Part shown: positions 8,578-17,025 of the stretch, in pieces
Position numbering within the stretch: the stretch's first letter is position 1
Layout: each line of letters begins with the position of its first letter
NCBI RefSeq assembly: GCF_000768695.1
Contig: NZ_AVPL01000030.1
Span: forward strand, 1-41,987
From: Knoellia aerolata DSM 18566
Lineage (GTDB): Bacteria; Actinomycetota; Actinomycetes; Actinomycetales; Dermatophilaceae
Direction of reading: 5' to 3'
DNA length: 41,987 nt
The notes under the pieces: model-generated
Databases searched by the model: none
Told to the model about the DNA's origin: nothing
Seen by the model: the letters and a program-made list of their open reading frames with translations, nothing else
Made by a program: the position numbers and the translations under genes

Positions 8578-8614
8578 AAAGCCGCAGGTCAGATGCCCTC
8601 TGACCTGTGGCTTT
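8578..8614 (+). terminator. 14-bp hairpin after the tRNA-Phe-like sequence
   Basis: Arms at 8578-8591 and 8601-8614 pair over 14 bp with one G-U. The left arm starts with AAA and the right arm ends in TTT with more T downstream. It sits 2 nt after the encoded CCA, where a tRNA terminator is expected. Confidence 0.75.
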
Positions 8615-8926
8615 GTCGTTTCCGGGCGAGTGGCGGTCGGCGGGCGAGTTACCGTGAGCAACCCCGATTTGCCGTGAGATGTTGCACGAGATGATGCACG
8701 AAATCTTGATGTCAAGAGACCTCGTGAGTACCCAAGCCGCGCGTCAGACCACGGGCCGCATCACGAGCCCACCGGACACGACGAACGGTCCGCTGCCCGA
8801 GGATCCCGCCCCGGCTGGTCCTCGAGTTCGCGGGACACGTCAGCGCGTGGGACTAGAGTGACGAATGTGACCGCCGGTGCTGTTCATGCCTCAGCACTCC
8901 CATCGGGTTGAGAGGGGTGGAATGAG
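8615..8926. other. intergenic region before the DUF5131 gene
   Basis: About 310 nt without a convincing gene. It includes a near-repeat, TTGCACGAGATGA then TGCACGAAAT at about 8684-8705, and the GAGGGGTGG ribosome site of the next gene. It probably holds the promoter of the DUF5131 gene; a clear -10/-35 pair was not identified. Confidence 0.5.
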
Positions 8927-9676
8927 ATGGCCACGAAGAGTGCGATCGAATGGACCGAGGTTACCTGGAACCCCGTCACCGGCTGCGACCGGGTCGCGGC
9001 CGGCTGCGACAACTGCTACGCGCTGGCGCTTGCGAAGCGCCTCAAGGCCATGGGCGCGGAGAAGTACCAGAACGACGGCGATCCGAGGACGTCCGGGCCC
9101 GGCTTCGGGGTGACCACGCATCCGCGCTCCCTGGCGCAGCCGCACGCGTGGCGCACGCCCAAGGTCGTGTTCGTGAACTCGATGAGCGACCTGTTCCACG
9201 CCAAGGTGCCGCTCGACTTCATCCGCGACGTGTTCGACGTGATCCGCGAGACGCCGCAGCACACGTACCAGGTGCTCACCAAGCGAGCCCACCGGACGGC
9301 GAGGATCGCCGACAAACTCGACTGGCCAGAGAACCTGTGGATGGGCGTCTCGGTGGAGTCGTTCGACGCCGTCGACCGGATCGATCACCTGCGTGCTGTG
9401 CCGGCATCCACGCGGTTCCTGTCATGCGAGCCGCTGCTGACCGCGCTTCCCGCGTTGAAGCTCGACGGCATCGACTGGGTCATCGCCGGCGGCGAATCTG
9501 GGCCCCGCGGGCGGCCGATGGACCCGGCGTGGGTGGAGGACATCCGCGACCAGTGCGTCGACGCCAGCGTGGCGTTCTTCTTCAAGCAGTGGGGCGGCCG
9601 GACGCCGAAGGCCAACGGGCGCGAGCTCGACGGGCGCACCTGGGACGAGATGCCGCGGCTGGCTGCAGCGCTCTAA
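8927..9676 (+). CDS. DUF5131 (phage Gp37/Gp68-like) three-Cys-motif protein
   Basis: 249 residues of the DUF5131 family. The start IEWTEVTWNPVTGC with Cys at 20, 27 and 30 (C-x6-C-x2-C) is the three-Cys motif after which the partner TcmP is named; it recalls radical-SAM-type cysteine clusters, but the chemistry is unproven. Other family marks are VFVNSMSDLFH, QVLTKR, GVSVE, FLSCEPLL, VIAGGESGP and FFFKQWGG. The family is frequent on phages and mobile elements. The stop lies 12 nt from the stop of the convergent tcmP-like gene, so the usual pair is present. Confidence 0.88.
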   Translation: MATKSAIEWTEVTWNPVTGCDRVAAGCDNCYALALAKRLKAMGAEKYQNDGDPRTSGPGFGVTTHPRSLAQPHAWRTPKVVFVNSMSDLFHAKVPLDFIRDVFDVIRETPQHTYQVLTKRAHRTARIADKLDWPENLWMGVSVESFDAVDRIDHLRAVPASTRFLSCEPLLTALPALKLDGIDWVIAGGESGPRGRPMDPAWVEDIRDQCVDASVAFFFKQWGGRTPKANGRELDGRTWDEMPRLAAAL

Positions 9677-9688
9677 GCAGACCCGCAC

Positions 9689-10807
9689 TCAGCTGGTCAG
9701 TGCCGGGAACTCGATGAGCGTACCGTCGGGGAACGTGCCCTTCTTCTTCTGGTTCGGTGCAGAGATGCGCCCGGCTGCCTGCATCGGCTTCAGGGTCTTG
9801 GTCTTCACCTGACCGCTGTGGAACGGCGTCTTTGTGACGACGTATTGGCAGACCTCCTCGAAGGTCACCCTCTGGCCGGCGAAGTGGTGTGCTAGCTCGT
9901 CCTGGAGCGGCCCGGTGTTGGCCTCGTCCCCGAAAAGCACGTCCTGATTGGCGAGACGGTCGTCGAACCTGTAGCCGCCGCCGGGAGCCAGTTTCCACAT
10001 CGCCTCCTTCATCTTGTCGTAGGCCTGGTCGTCGCGCGTGCAGAAGAAGAGGTAGCTCCCGGTGTGGCCGCTCATGTTGACCATCTCGAAACTGCAGATG
10101 TGTGCGAAGTTGCACTCCTGGCGCAGTTGCCGCTCGTACAGGTCGTGGATGTACTGCCCGCGGCCGTCATCGGCGGCGGGTGCGTTCTTGTAGTCGTCGC
10201 AGCCGAAGAGCGCCGTGAAGTGCGGGTCGACGTTGCCCGCGTTGGCGAACCGGTTGACGCTGTTGAAATCGAAGTAGATGAACAGCTCGCAGGACGGGTG
10301 GCTGACCAGGTCGCGGATCAGTGCCATCGGCACGTCCTTGTACCCGAACGGGTCGATGAACGCGAAGGTGGGAGCCAGCTGCTTGCCGGCGGGGATGGAG
10401 CCCAGCAGCTCGCGCGCCAAGTCCTGGAAGTTCTGGTTGCGGTCGAGCACCCGCACGGTCTTCGGCCACGGTGCACGGCTCGCCTGCACGTCCGCGAGCA
10501 CGACCTTGAGAGAGGCGTACCGCGCGTCGTCCCACTCGTTGAAGACGAACGTGAAATTGGTGTCGCCGAAGTCGGGGAACGAGCGGTGGTCCAGCAACGT
10601 GCTGAGCGTCAGCACCGGCGATCCGGGCTCGTCCTCGTCGTAGCGGCCGGGCCCCGCGAAGCCGTCGAGGACGTTCACAGCCCGGTGGTACCTGCTGCGG
10701 CCAAAGATGCCGAACCACGCGCCGAGGTACCGCGTGAGGATGTCGTGCTTGGCCTTGGTGTGCGGCGGCCGCTCCCAGACCGTCGGCAGGCTGTCGCCTC
10801 TTGGCAC
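9689..10807 (-). CDS. tcmP: three-Cys-motif partner protein TcmP
   Basis: 372 residues. Recognised by its family layout: N-terminal HTKAKHDILTRYLGAWFGI, then NVLDGFAGPGRY (a Rossmann-like, methyltransferase-style glycine loop), FAFIDPFGYK, and a C-terminal winged-helix-like region with FPDGTLIEFP. TcmP genes are found beside DUF5131 genes; their joint function is unknown. The GTG start at 10807 has AAGGGGG upstream. It follows the DUF262-HNH gene by 33 nt on the same strand, so TcmP probably belongs to the same transcript as the nuclease and methyltransferase. Confidence 0.87.
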   Translation of the reverse strand: MPRGDSLPTVWERPPHTKAKHDILTRYLGAWFGIFGRSRYHRAVNVLDGFAGPGRYDEDEPGSPVLTLSTLLDHRSFPDFGDTNFTFVFNEWDDARYASLKVVLADVQASRAPWPKTVRVLDRNQNFQDLARELLGSIPAGKQLAPTFAFIDPFGYKDVPMALIRDLVSHPSCELFIYFDFNSVNRFANAGNVDPHFTALFGCDDYKNAPAADDGRGQYIHDLYERQLRQECNFAHICSFEMVNMSGHTGSYLFFCTRDDQAYDKMKEAMWKLAPGGGYRFDDRLANQDVLFGDEANTGPLQDELAHHFAGQRVTFEEVCQYVVTKTPFHSGQVKTKTLKPMQAAGRISAPNQKKKGTFPDGTLIEFPALTS

Positions 10808-10840
10808 GGTCGCCCCCTTACGACGATGTCAGACCGAGGG

Positions 10841-11989
10841 TCATCTGTTGCCCTTGGATCGGTTGTGCGGGACACAGAGCATCTCGCAATTGGCAAGGTC
10901 CGAAGCGCCGCCCTTGCTCCAGGCGGTCACGTGGTCGGCGTCCATCTCGCTCAGCTCGTAAATGCGAGTCGCGTTGTTGTTGCTGCCGCCTGCACACATG
11001 GGGCAGTTAGACGTCCCGGCAGTCTCGGCCGCCACCGTCTGCTTGCCGTACGCCGCGAGCTTGATCTTCTCGTCGAAGACTCGAACGTCGAGGAGCTTCG
11101 TGTCGACATCGCCGCCGAGCACGAACTCGTAGATCCCCCGCTTGTTCTTAACGTCCGGATCAGCCATAAGCGCGGCGATCCGCTCCTCGAGCTTGGTCCA
11201 ATCGAGGCTCGTGCTCTTGTGCTGGTTGTACAGCGGGCCCCATTTGACCGACTTCATCTGAGAGCGCTTCTTCGGGAAGGAGGTCTCGACCCAGTCGATG
11301 ACCTCTTTGAAGTAAAGCCAAAGCTCGTTGGCGTTCGAGTCGTGCTGGTGGTCGCGCATGTACTCGTCGACCTTGCCGGGGTTGATCCACTCGATCGCTG
11401 TCTCGAGGTAGTCCTGGCGGATCGGCGAGCCGGTCATGTAGTCGCTGGCGATGCCGTAGGCCGGACAGCCCGTCTTCGAGAAATACTTCTTGGCCGCGGT
11501 CACCCAAGGTCCGTGATATACGGCGTTGCGCAGTTCCTGGTCGGTGAGCTTCTCCCCGGCGATGTTGATCGTCTTGAACCAGTCAAGCTTCTCGGAATCC
11601 GAGCCCTGGCAGAGGTAAACCATCAGCTCGTAGTCGAGGATCTGGTCCTTCTGGTCGTCCTGGAGGTTGTGGAAGGCGAGCTGGTGGCCGCCGATCAGGA
11701 TGGAGAAGTCGCCCTCGACGTACTGGCAGATCGAGATTGTGCGTTGCTGGCCGTCGATGACCTCGAACGTGCCGTCGTCCTGGACAGCCCAGTACATGAC
11801 GTTGAGCGGGAAGTCGCGGCGCACGGTCTCGATGACGGCGTCGCGCTGTTTGTCCCTGTAGACGAACTCGCGCTGGTAGGGCGGGCGCACGTCGAGGTTG
11901 CCCTCGTAGGCACGGACACCCAGTTCCTCGTTGTCCTCGTAGCCCTCGACGAGGTCACGGACCTGGATCCGCTTCAGCTCGATCTTCAT
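10841..11989 (-). CDS. DUF262 and HNH domain protein (putative defence nuclease)
   Basis: 382 residues. The N-terminal DUF262 domain shows PYQREFVY (37-44) and IDGQQRT (78-84), the ParB-like motifs seen in GmrS and SspE. The C-terminus is an HNH nuclease: CPMC (about 329-332), DADHVTAWSKGG (about 350-361) and CEMLCVPHNRSKGNR at the end. In known systems DUF262 proteins use NTP hydrolysis to control cleavage of modified or unmodified DNA. Its ATG overlaps the methyltransferase stop by 4 nt (ATGA), so the two are translationally coupled. It could be the restriction partner of that methyltransferase. Confidence 0.87.
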   Translation of the reverse strand: MKIELKRIQVRDLVEGYEDNEELGVRAYEGNLDVRPPYQREFVYRDKQRDAVIETVRRDFPLNVMYWAVQDDGTFEVIDGQQRTISICQYVEGDFSILIGGHQLAFHNLQDDQKDQILDYELMVYLCQGSDSEKLDWFKTINIAGEKLTDQELRNAVYHGPWVTAAKKYFSKTGCPAYGIASDYMTGSPIRQDYLETAIEWINPGKVDEYMRDHQHDSNANELWLYFKEVIDWVETSFPKKRSQMKSVKWGPLYNQHKSTSLDWTKLEERIAALMADPDVKNKRGIYEFVLGGDVDTKLLDVRVFDEKIKLAAYGKQTVAAETAGTSNCPMCAGGSNNNATRIYELSEMDADHVTAWSKGGASDLANCEMLCVPHNRSKGNR

Positions 11990-13059
11990 GACGCTGCACC
12001 TTTGCGACGGATGAGGATGCGCTTGAAGACGACGCGGGGGTGCGGATCCATCAGCCCGAGCATTCGCATCCCTTGGGTGCGGTGGCCGGTCCCGCCGGCC
12101 TCACGGTAGGCCCGGATGAATTCTTCGCCCAGTGGCCTGACGCCGATCTCCTTCATCTGCTGCGCGTCGTCGCTGTTGCCAACGAGCTCGAACTGGTCCG
12201 GATTGAACTGGTCCAGGAGCGTGACCGGGACGCCCATGACGCCGTCGTAGTCCGCAGGGATGTCCTTGTAGCGGCTGACATCGATCGCGTCGAAGTTGAC
12301 GTACTTCGGGTACTCCTCCGGCGAGTAGGACTTGTAGAGGATCAGGTCCTCATGGCGCTTGGAGATGTCGAGGTTGGTGAACCAGCAGGCGTTCCCCAGG
12401 CTGCGCCACTTCTGCCCTTCCTCGTCGACCCAGAACCGCGTCGTGCGCGCCTCGTAGTAGTCCGGAACGCGGAACTTCATGTCGCCGTTGTTGTGGCCCA
12501 GCCAGAGCTTGTCGGCCTGGATCAGCCGGAAGATCTCCTTGTAGCTGATCGCGTTCTGGTTCCCGACGATGAGGAACTTCTTGTCGTAATCAATCAGCTG
12601 CTGGACGTACGGCCGGAAGAGCGAGAACGGTGGGTTGGTAACGACGATGTCGGCCTGCTTCAGCAGCTCGATGGTCTCCGCGCCGCGGAAGTCGCCGTCG
12701 CCCCGCAAGGCCCTGACCTCGATCTCGTCCCGGTCGGGGATCCGGTTGCCGCTCGTGTCGCCCTCGTACTCAAGGCAGATGGCCTGCTCAGCGTCGTTCT
12801 GGCTGAACAGGTCGAGATCTTGGTTCTTGTAGCAAGTAGCGATGAGCTTCTTCAGGCCGAGCTTCTCGAAGTTGTGGCTGAAGTAGTGGAAGAAATTCGA
12901 CACGCGCGGGTCGTCGCAGTTGCAGTAGACGACCTTGCCCTTGAAGTGCTTCCGGTAGTGCCGCAGCTCCTTCTCGATGTCGGACAGTTGCGTGTAGAAC
13001 TCGTCCTCTTTGGACAGCTTCGCGACTGCGAGGTTGCGGTTGGCTGCTGCTGTCGTCAT
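11986..13059 (-). CDS. EcoRI-family adenine-specific DNA methyltransferase
   Basis: 357 residues resembling M.EcoRI-type N6-adenine methyltransferases: KEDEFYTQLSDIEKEL near the start, VYCNCDDPRVSNFF (44-57), and the catalytic motif IV as TNPPFSL (141-147). The family length of about 325-360 is matched. No EcoRI-type endonuclease is near; a DUF262-HNH gene follows instead with a 4-nt overlap. It probably marks host DNA so that the coupled nuclease spares it. GGGGAG lies before the ATG at 13059. Confidence 0.88.
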   Translation of the reverse strand: MTTAAANRNLAVAKLSKEDEFYTQLSDIEKELRHYRKHFKGKVVYCNCDDPRVSNFFHYFSHNFEKLGLKKLIATCYKNQDLDLFSQNDAEQAICLEYEGDTSGNRIPDRDEIEVRALRGDGDFRGAETIELLKQADIVVTNPPFSLFRPYVQQLIDYDKKFLIVGNQNAISYKEIFRLIQADKLWLGHNNGDMKFRVPDYYEARTTRFWVDEEGQKWRSLGNACWFTNLDISKRHEDLILYKSYSPEEYPKYVNFDAIDVSRYKDIPADYDGVMGVPVTLLDQFNPDQFELVGNSDDAQQMKEIGVRPLGEEFIRAYREAGGTGHRTQGMRMLGLMDPHPRVVFKRILIRRKGAAS

Positions 13060-13355
13060 GCTCTCCCCTGCTCGACCCGGACTGCACCGCCTGGAGAGGG
13101 GCGCGCCTCGCGGGGAATCCTATCGGTGGGCGGGGACAGTTGTGCGCCGGGCGAGGCGACACGGCCGGGTTCAAAGGGGGCGTCCAAGTCACCGCACTGT
13201 TCTTAGTGCGTGATCTGCGCCATGCATCGGCGGTACGACAGCCCACCGAGGGAGGGCACCGCTCTACCGAGCGGGCACCGGAGCCGGAAGGAACTTGTGA
13301 CGGAGACCGTAGCCCGGACGTACGAGGGCCGATCGTCCGGGCAAAGCAGCGGGGG
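13060..13355. other. intergenic region upstream of the methyltransferase operon
   Basis: No convincing gene. It contains a perfect 9-bp inverted repeat (GCCCGGACG at 13312-13320 with CGTCCGGGC at 13334-13342) and a shorter one, CGCACT/AGTGCG, near 13190-13210. The promoter of the leftward defence operon should lie here; the inverted repeats are candidate operators or terminators. Confidence 0.45.
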
Positions 13356-13381
13356 CCTGATCTGCGTTTCCGCAGGTCAGG
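13356..13381. terminator. hairpin downstream of the relaxase gene
   Basis: CCTGATCTGCG, loop TTTC, CGCAGGTCAGG: an 11-bp stem with one G-T on the plus strand. It lies just past the relaxase gene and the tRNA-like remnant on the minus strand and may separate the relaxase transcript from the defence module. Confidence 0.55.
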
Positions 13382-13390
13382 CACTCTCTT

Positions 13391-13436
13391 TGTAGCCGGG
13401 GCAGGACTTGCACCTGCCGCCTCTGGGTAGAGGGAT
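13391..13436 (-). pseudogene. possible 3' half of a type II tRNA
   Basis: On the minus strand, directly after the relaxase stop, a long-variable-arm-like hairpin CCTCT-ACCC-AGAGG is followed by a T-arm-like hairpin GCAGG-TGCAAGT-CCTGC, then CCCGGCT and ACA in the place of the acceptor strand and tail. No 5' acceptor partner or anticodon arm was found, and the T loop has G where C is expected. This may be an old attachment-site remnant or chance. Confidence 0.35.
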
Positions 13437-16388
13437 TCAAAGCCAACGATCAGGATGGCTCCGTGCCGCTGTAATGGCCGCGGCGCCTTGGGATTCGAGG
13501 CGCCACCGGGCTGTGGCTGCGGCTTCCTCCAGGCGGCGGGTCTCGGTGGCGGACAGGTCGGCGCCACTTGTGGTGATCGCAGCTTGGAGGATGTCGATCG
13601 GGTCGGACTGAGCGTGCTCGCCATGGCCGGTGGCGGCGTCCGGGTCGAACGTGGTGTCGACGTAGAGCCGGTTGGACTCCCGCCCCCTTGTGACCATGAC
13701 GTAGAGGGGTTCGCGCACGGTCGTCGCAGTGATGTACGCGTGTGCGGTGTCCACAGTCCGGCCTTGGGCCCTGTGGGCCGTAGTGGCGTAGCCGAGTTCG
13801 AGGTTCACGGCGACGTAGTCAGGTGGAAGCACGGCTACCGCTCCCCCATTGGCGCGACGAACTCGCATCGCACTTCTCTCGTCGATGGATTGCACGATCC
13901 AGTCGTCGCCGTTCTTGACCCACCCGTTGCCCGTCACTAGGGCGCGTCGGTTGAGCCGGGTCACGACGACGTCACCAACTCCGACAGCGGTCCCATCCCC
14001 GAGCCGTGTGCACGTGTCGCTGACCTCGCCTGCAGCAAGTCGGTGTGCCCGGGCTCGCGCGTTCAAGTCGCGCACAGTCTCTGCGTCCGCCGCGACCATC
14101 AGTGAGGTCTGGCCGGCCTTCACGTCCTGCTTCCATCCGTCGAAGATGAGGTCGACCATGTCCTCGCGCGTCCCGGACTCGACTCGTCCCTGAGCGGCGT
14201 ACGTCGCTGCGACCGAGGCCTGGCCAGCGCGCAGGTCGAGGCTGGCGTCGCGTTCCCACTCGTGACGGAACCGGCGAACGTCGTGGAGCGCTGGCGCATC
14301 GGGCCGAGCATGCGTGAGGAGCTTGAAAGCTCCCCCTGCCTGCACGGGCGACAGCTGCGCCCAGTCCCCCACCAGCAGCACCTTCGCGCCCGCCTCGGTC
14401 GCCGCGGTGGCGATCCGGTCCAGGTCGAACGTGCCCGCCATCGACGCCTCGTCCACGATCACCAGTTGCCCAGGACGCAGAGCCCAGCGCTCATATGCCG
14501 CCTGAGCATCTACGGTCTGTTCCTCCAGTTCGCGAGTGCCACGTGACGGGTACGCGCGAGCCACCTGGGCGGCATACCCATCAGCTTTTGCTTTGTGTTC
14601 AGGGAGGCGGTCTTGCTCGCTGATCCACTTGGCGGTGTTCTCGGTGGGCACGCCGACTGCGTCGGCGAGTACCTCAGCGGCTGCGGCCGAGGGGGCAAGT
14701 CCGACAACGGATCCCGGGCCGTGGGTGGCTTCCCAAGCGGCCCGAACTCCGGCCATCGCGGTGGACTTCCCTGTGCCGGCGGCACCAACGAGGAGGTCTA
14801 CGCGGCGACCGGAGGTGACGGCCGCGTTGACCGCAGCTGCCTGCTCGGCGGACAGGTGGTGGGTGCGTCCGGGCAGGGTTTGCTCGGTGATGGCGAAGGC
14901 GGTTGCGGCCGGTACGACGGGCGCGTCTTCGGCAGCCGCGGCGTCGAGGAGGCGGGCTTCGGCGTCAAGGAGTTCCTGGGTGGCGAAGACCTCGCTGTCG
15001 CGGGCGACGAACTTGGTGGTGCCGTCGGTGCGGCGGAGCCCGTCGGGAACGCGACCGACATCGGGTGGGGTGAGTTGGACGGCGAGTTCGGTGGCGTAGG
15101 TGGCGGTCTTGCCGGCCACGGAGGTGCGGTCGGCGGGCGTGGCGAACCGGATGCCGTGAAGCTCGCGGAGGGCTTCGGCGAAGAGGTTCGCGCGGGTGAA
15201 GGTGGCTCGCTTGTCGGCGACCTTGGCGAGCACGACTTTGGCTGCGTCGCGGAGGATCCCATCGTCGATGTCGTTGGCGGATCGGAGCGTCGGCGCGGTG
15301 TCGCGGGTGAGGGACGCGGCCCACCGTTCGGGTCCTTGGTCGATGAAGGTTTCGGCGCGGTCGCGCCAATCGGTGATGAGGTCGCGCAGGGGTCGCAGGT
15401 GCTTGTCCTCGCGAGTGGTGAGGGTGGCGTGTTGGCGCAGTTGGATGACTTCGCGGGCCGTGGGTTCGCGGCCATGGGAGGCCGTGAACGTGGTGACGAG
15501 GTCATCCTTGGCGGCCTCGATCGCGGTGGTGCGCTGGGAGAAGTGGTCGCGGAGTTCTGCGGAGACACCGGCGACTTCCCACTTGGGTTCGGCGGAACGG
15601 CGGCGCTGCTCGGGGGTCCAGGTCCAGCCGAGATCAGCCGTGAGCCGGTCGGCCAGGATGCCGTTGTAGAGCTCGGACATGCCGACGGCGGCACGGAATA
15701 GGGCCTTGGAGTCGAGGGTGCGCCACTTGCCGTCGCTGACCGCCTGCACGCGGTTGAGGACGACGACGTGGGTGTGGAGTTGGGGGTCGCCGGAGCGGGA
15801 GTCCCAGTGGTCGAACGCGGTCGCGACGACGCCGCGGATGTCTTCCTGGACGACGCCACCCTTGCCGAGTCTGGTTGCGAATACTTGCGATTCGCCGTAT
15901 TCGATGACGGCTTCGAGGGCTCGGCGGTGGGAGGCGTAGATGCGGGCTCGTGTGGCGTCGTCGGCCAAGGCCCAGGCAACGCTGACGGACTTGGGTGCGG
16001 AGAAGGTGAGGTCGAAACCAGCGACGGTCTTGGGGGCCTTGCGGGTACGGCCGAAACGGTCAATGACGGTGGCGGGGGTGGCGTGTGGGATCTGGCCGAG
16101 GGGTTCGCCGGTGACGGGGTCTTGGAGCATGCCGAGCATGCGCCAGAGGGCTTCTTCAGTGACTTCGGTGCCTGGCTGGATGCCTGCTCCCTTGGCGAGA
16201 CCGGCGAGGCCGGCGCCGAGGAATCGGCCGGGTGGTGTGCCTTCGGCTCCGTAGTAGGCGGTGAGGCCGGCGGCCGGGCCGACCTCGTCGAGCCGGGCGA
16301 CCGAGGACATCAGGTAGCGATATCCCGCCCCCAAAGTCATCCGCCTTATCGACATCGTCACACCGTGATTACGGGTGTCGTGGGGCAC
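13437..16388 (-). CDS. MobF-family conjugative relaxase (TrwC/TraI-like)
   Basis: 983 residues. The N-terminal relaxase domain has candidate catalytic tyrosines Y23/Y25 in GYRYLM and Y45/Y46 in TAYYGAEG, and the three-His metal site FDHWDSR...LHTHVVVLN (H194, H205, H207). The C-terminal half is a RecD-like helicase with Walker A GAAGTGKST (about residue 530) and Walker B VIVDEASMAG. It nicks oriT, stays bound to the strand and unwinds it during transfer. GTG at 16388 has GGAG 7 nt upstream; ATG at 16355 (MSIRRMTLG) is an alternative. The length is normal for TrwC-type proteins. Confidence 0.93.
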   Translation of the reverse strand: MPHDTRNHGVTMSIRRMTLGAGYRYLMSSVARLDEVGPAAGLTAYYGAEGTPPGRFLGAGLAGLAKGAGIQPGTEVTEEALWRMLGMLQDPVTGEPLGQIPHATPATVIDRFGRTRKAPKTVAGFDLTFSAPKSVSVAWALADDATRARIYASHRRALEAVIEYGESQVFATRLGKGGVVQEDIRGVVATAFDHWDSRSGDPQLHTHVVVLNRVQAVSDGKWRTLDSKALFRAAVGMSELYNGILADRLTADLGWTWTPEQRRRSAEPKWEVAGVSAELRDHFSQRTTAIEAAKDDLVTTFTASHGREPTAREVIQLRQHATLTTREDKHLRPLRDLITDWRDRAETFIDQGPERWAASLTRDTAPTLRSANDIDDGILRDAAKVVLAKVADKRATFTRANLFAEALRELHGIRFATPADRTSVAGKTATYATELAVQLTPPDVGRVPDGLRRTDGTTKFVARDSEVFATQELLDAEARLLDAAAAEDAPVVPAATAFAITEQTLPGRTHHLSAEQAAAVNAAVTSGRRVDLLVGAAGTGKSTAMAGVRAAWEATHGPGSVVGLAPSAAAAEVLADAVGVPTENTAKWISEQDRLPEHKAKADGYAAQVARAYPSRGTRELEEQTVDAQAAYERWALRPGQLVIVDEASMAGTFDLDRIATAATEAGAKVLLVGDWAQLSPVQAGGAFKLLTHARPDAPALHDVRRFRHEWERDASLDLRAGQASVAATYAAQGRVESGTREDMVDLIFDGWKQDVKAGQTSLMVAADAETVRDLNARARAHRLAAGEVSDTCTRLGDGTAVGVGDVVVTRLNRRALVTGNGWVKNGDDWIVQSIDERSAMRVRRANGGAVAVLPPDYVAVNLELGYATTAHRAQGRTVDTAHAYITATTVREPLYVMVTRGRESNRLYVDTTFDPDAATGHGEHAQSDPIDILQAAITTSGADLSATETRRLEEAAATARWRLESQGAAAITAARSHPDRWL

Positions 16389-16446
16389 TGACCGTCTCCA
16401 GGACGACGGCGCTCCCCGCGTCGTGAACGCAGGGAGCGCCGAGTAG

Positions 16447-16602
16447 TCACCCCTTGTCTACGCACTGCTTGCACCGCGGGTAGCCCCCCGTGCCGGAGAG
16501 CTTGTTGTACGACGGAATCTGCTGTCCAGTGGGGCAGTCGGAGTGGTCGTGGTAAACGTCCGGGTCCGATTGATTGCTGGAGTGATAGGCCGCAACCTTC
16601 AT
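16447..16602 (-). CDS. small Cys/His-containing protein, unknown function
   Basis: 51 residues starting MKVAAYHSSN, with a YHDHSDCPTGQQIP segment and a C-terminal CKQC. The HxH/C...CxxC spacing could bind zinc. The ATG at 16602 is preceded by GAGGGGGTG at good spacing, which favours a real gene over a longer frame to 16680. It lies 58 nt upstream of the relaxase on the same strand and may be co-transcribed with it. Similar tiny proteins accompany actinobacterial elements; no function is known to me. Confidence 0.6.
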   Translation of the reverse strand: MKVAAYHSSNQSDPDVYHDHSDCPTGQQIPSYNKLSGTGGYPRCKQCVDKG

Positions 16603-17025
16603 TGAAATCACCCCCTCTCCGACGAGAAAGAAAAATCCGACGCCCACAATGTCGGCTGGCCAAAACGTACCCAGGGCCACTGACAGGGTCCTTGCGGCGA
16701 GTCGGGCACCGGGGAATCCATCGCCCCACCCCGCGACAGTGGGTGCCAGACGTGTGGCGCTCAGGTGGAGGGCAGGAACAAGCGGCCAGGCCGAAGGGAA
16801 GAGGTGCCGCTCTTCGGGATCGTTCCGGACTGGCTGGGCTGTGGCACTGGTCGGACAATCTGTAGCGCTGGGGCTGCGGAACTTGCGGCCAAGCGTTGAG
16901 GCAGCCTAAAGAGGCCACTCCGTGGCCAAAGGCCTCCCGTAACACCGTCGGGCTGGCGGTGAACCACGAGACCTACGAAATGCAACAAGCCGTCCGTGCC
17001 GGAGGAACCACGGCCTCAGGCTCGG
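16603..17025. other. non-coding region upstream of the relaxase unit
   Basis: About 420 nt without a supported gene. It contains a hairpin GGCCAC-TCC-GTGGCC at 16913-16927. Because it lies near the relaxase gene it is a reasonable place for oriT, but no known nic consensus was recognised. Confidence 0.35.

Noticed and set aside
8415-8579. An N-terminal extension of the excisionase
   Set aside because: The extra codons are antisense to the tRNA-Phe-like sequence, a well-known source of false proteins; a good ribosome site precedes ATG at 8414.
8679-8861. A 60-codon ORF before the DUF5131 gene
   Set aside because: No ribosome site, no recognisable motif and a composition like non-coding sequence.
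10064-12109. A 681-codon open frame on the plus strand
   Set aside because: It is antisense to TcmP and DUF262-HNH, which have clear family motifs; its Val/Leu/Asp-rich composition is the usual mirror of a GC-rich gene.
14595-15701. A 368-codon Gly-rich frame opposite the relaxase gene
   Set aside because: Composition of a shadow frame; the opposite strand encodes the relaxase/helicase.
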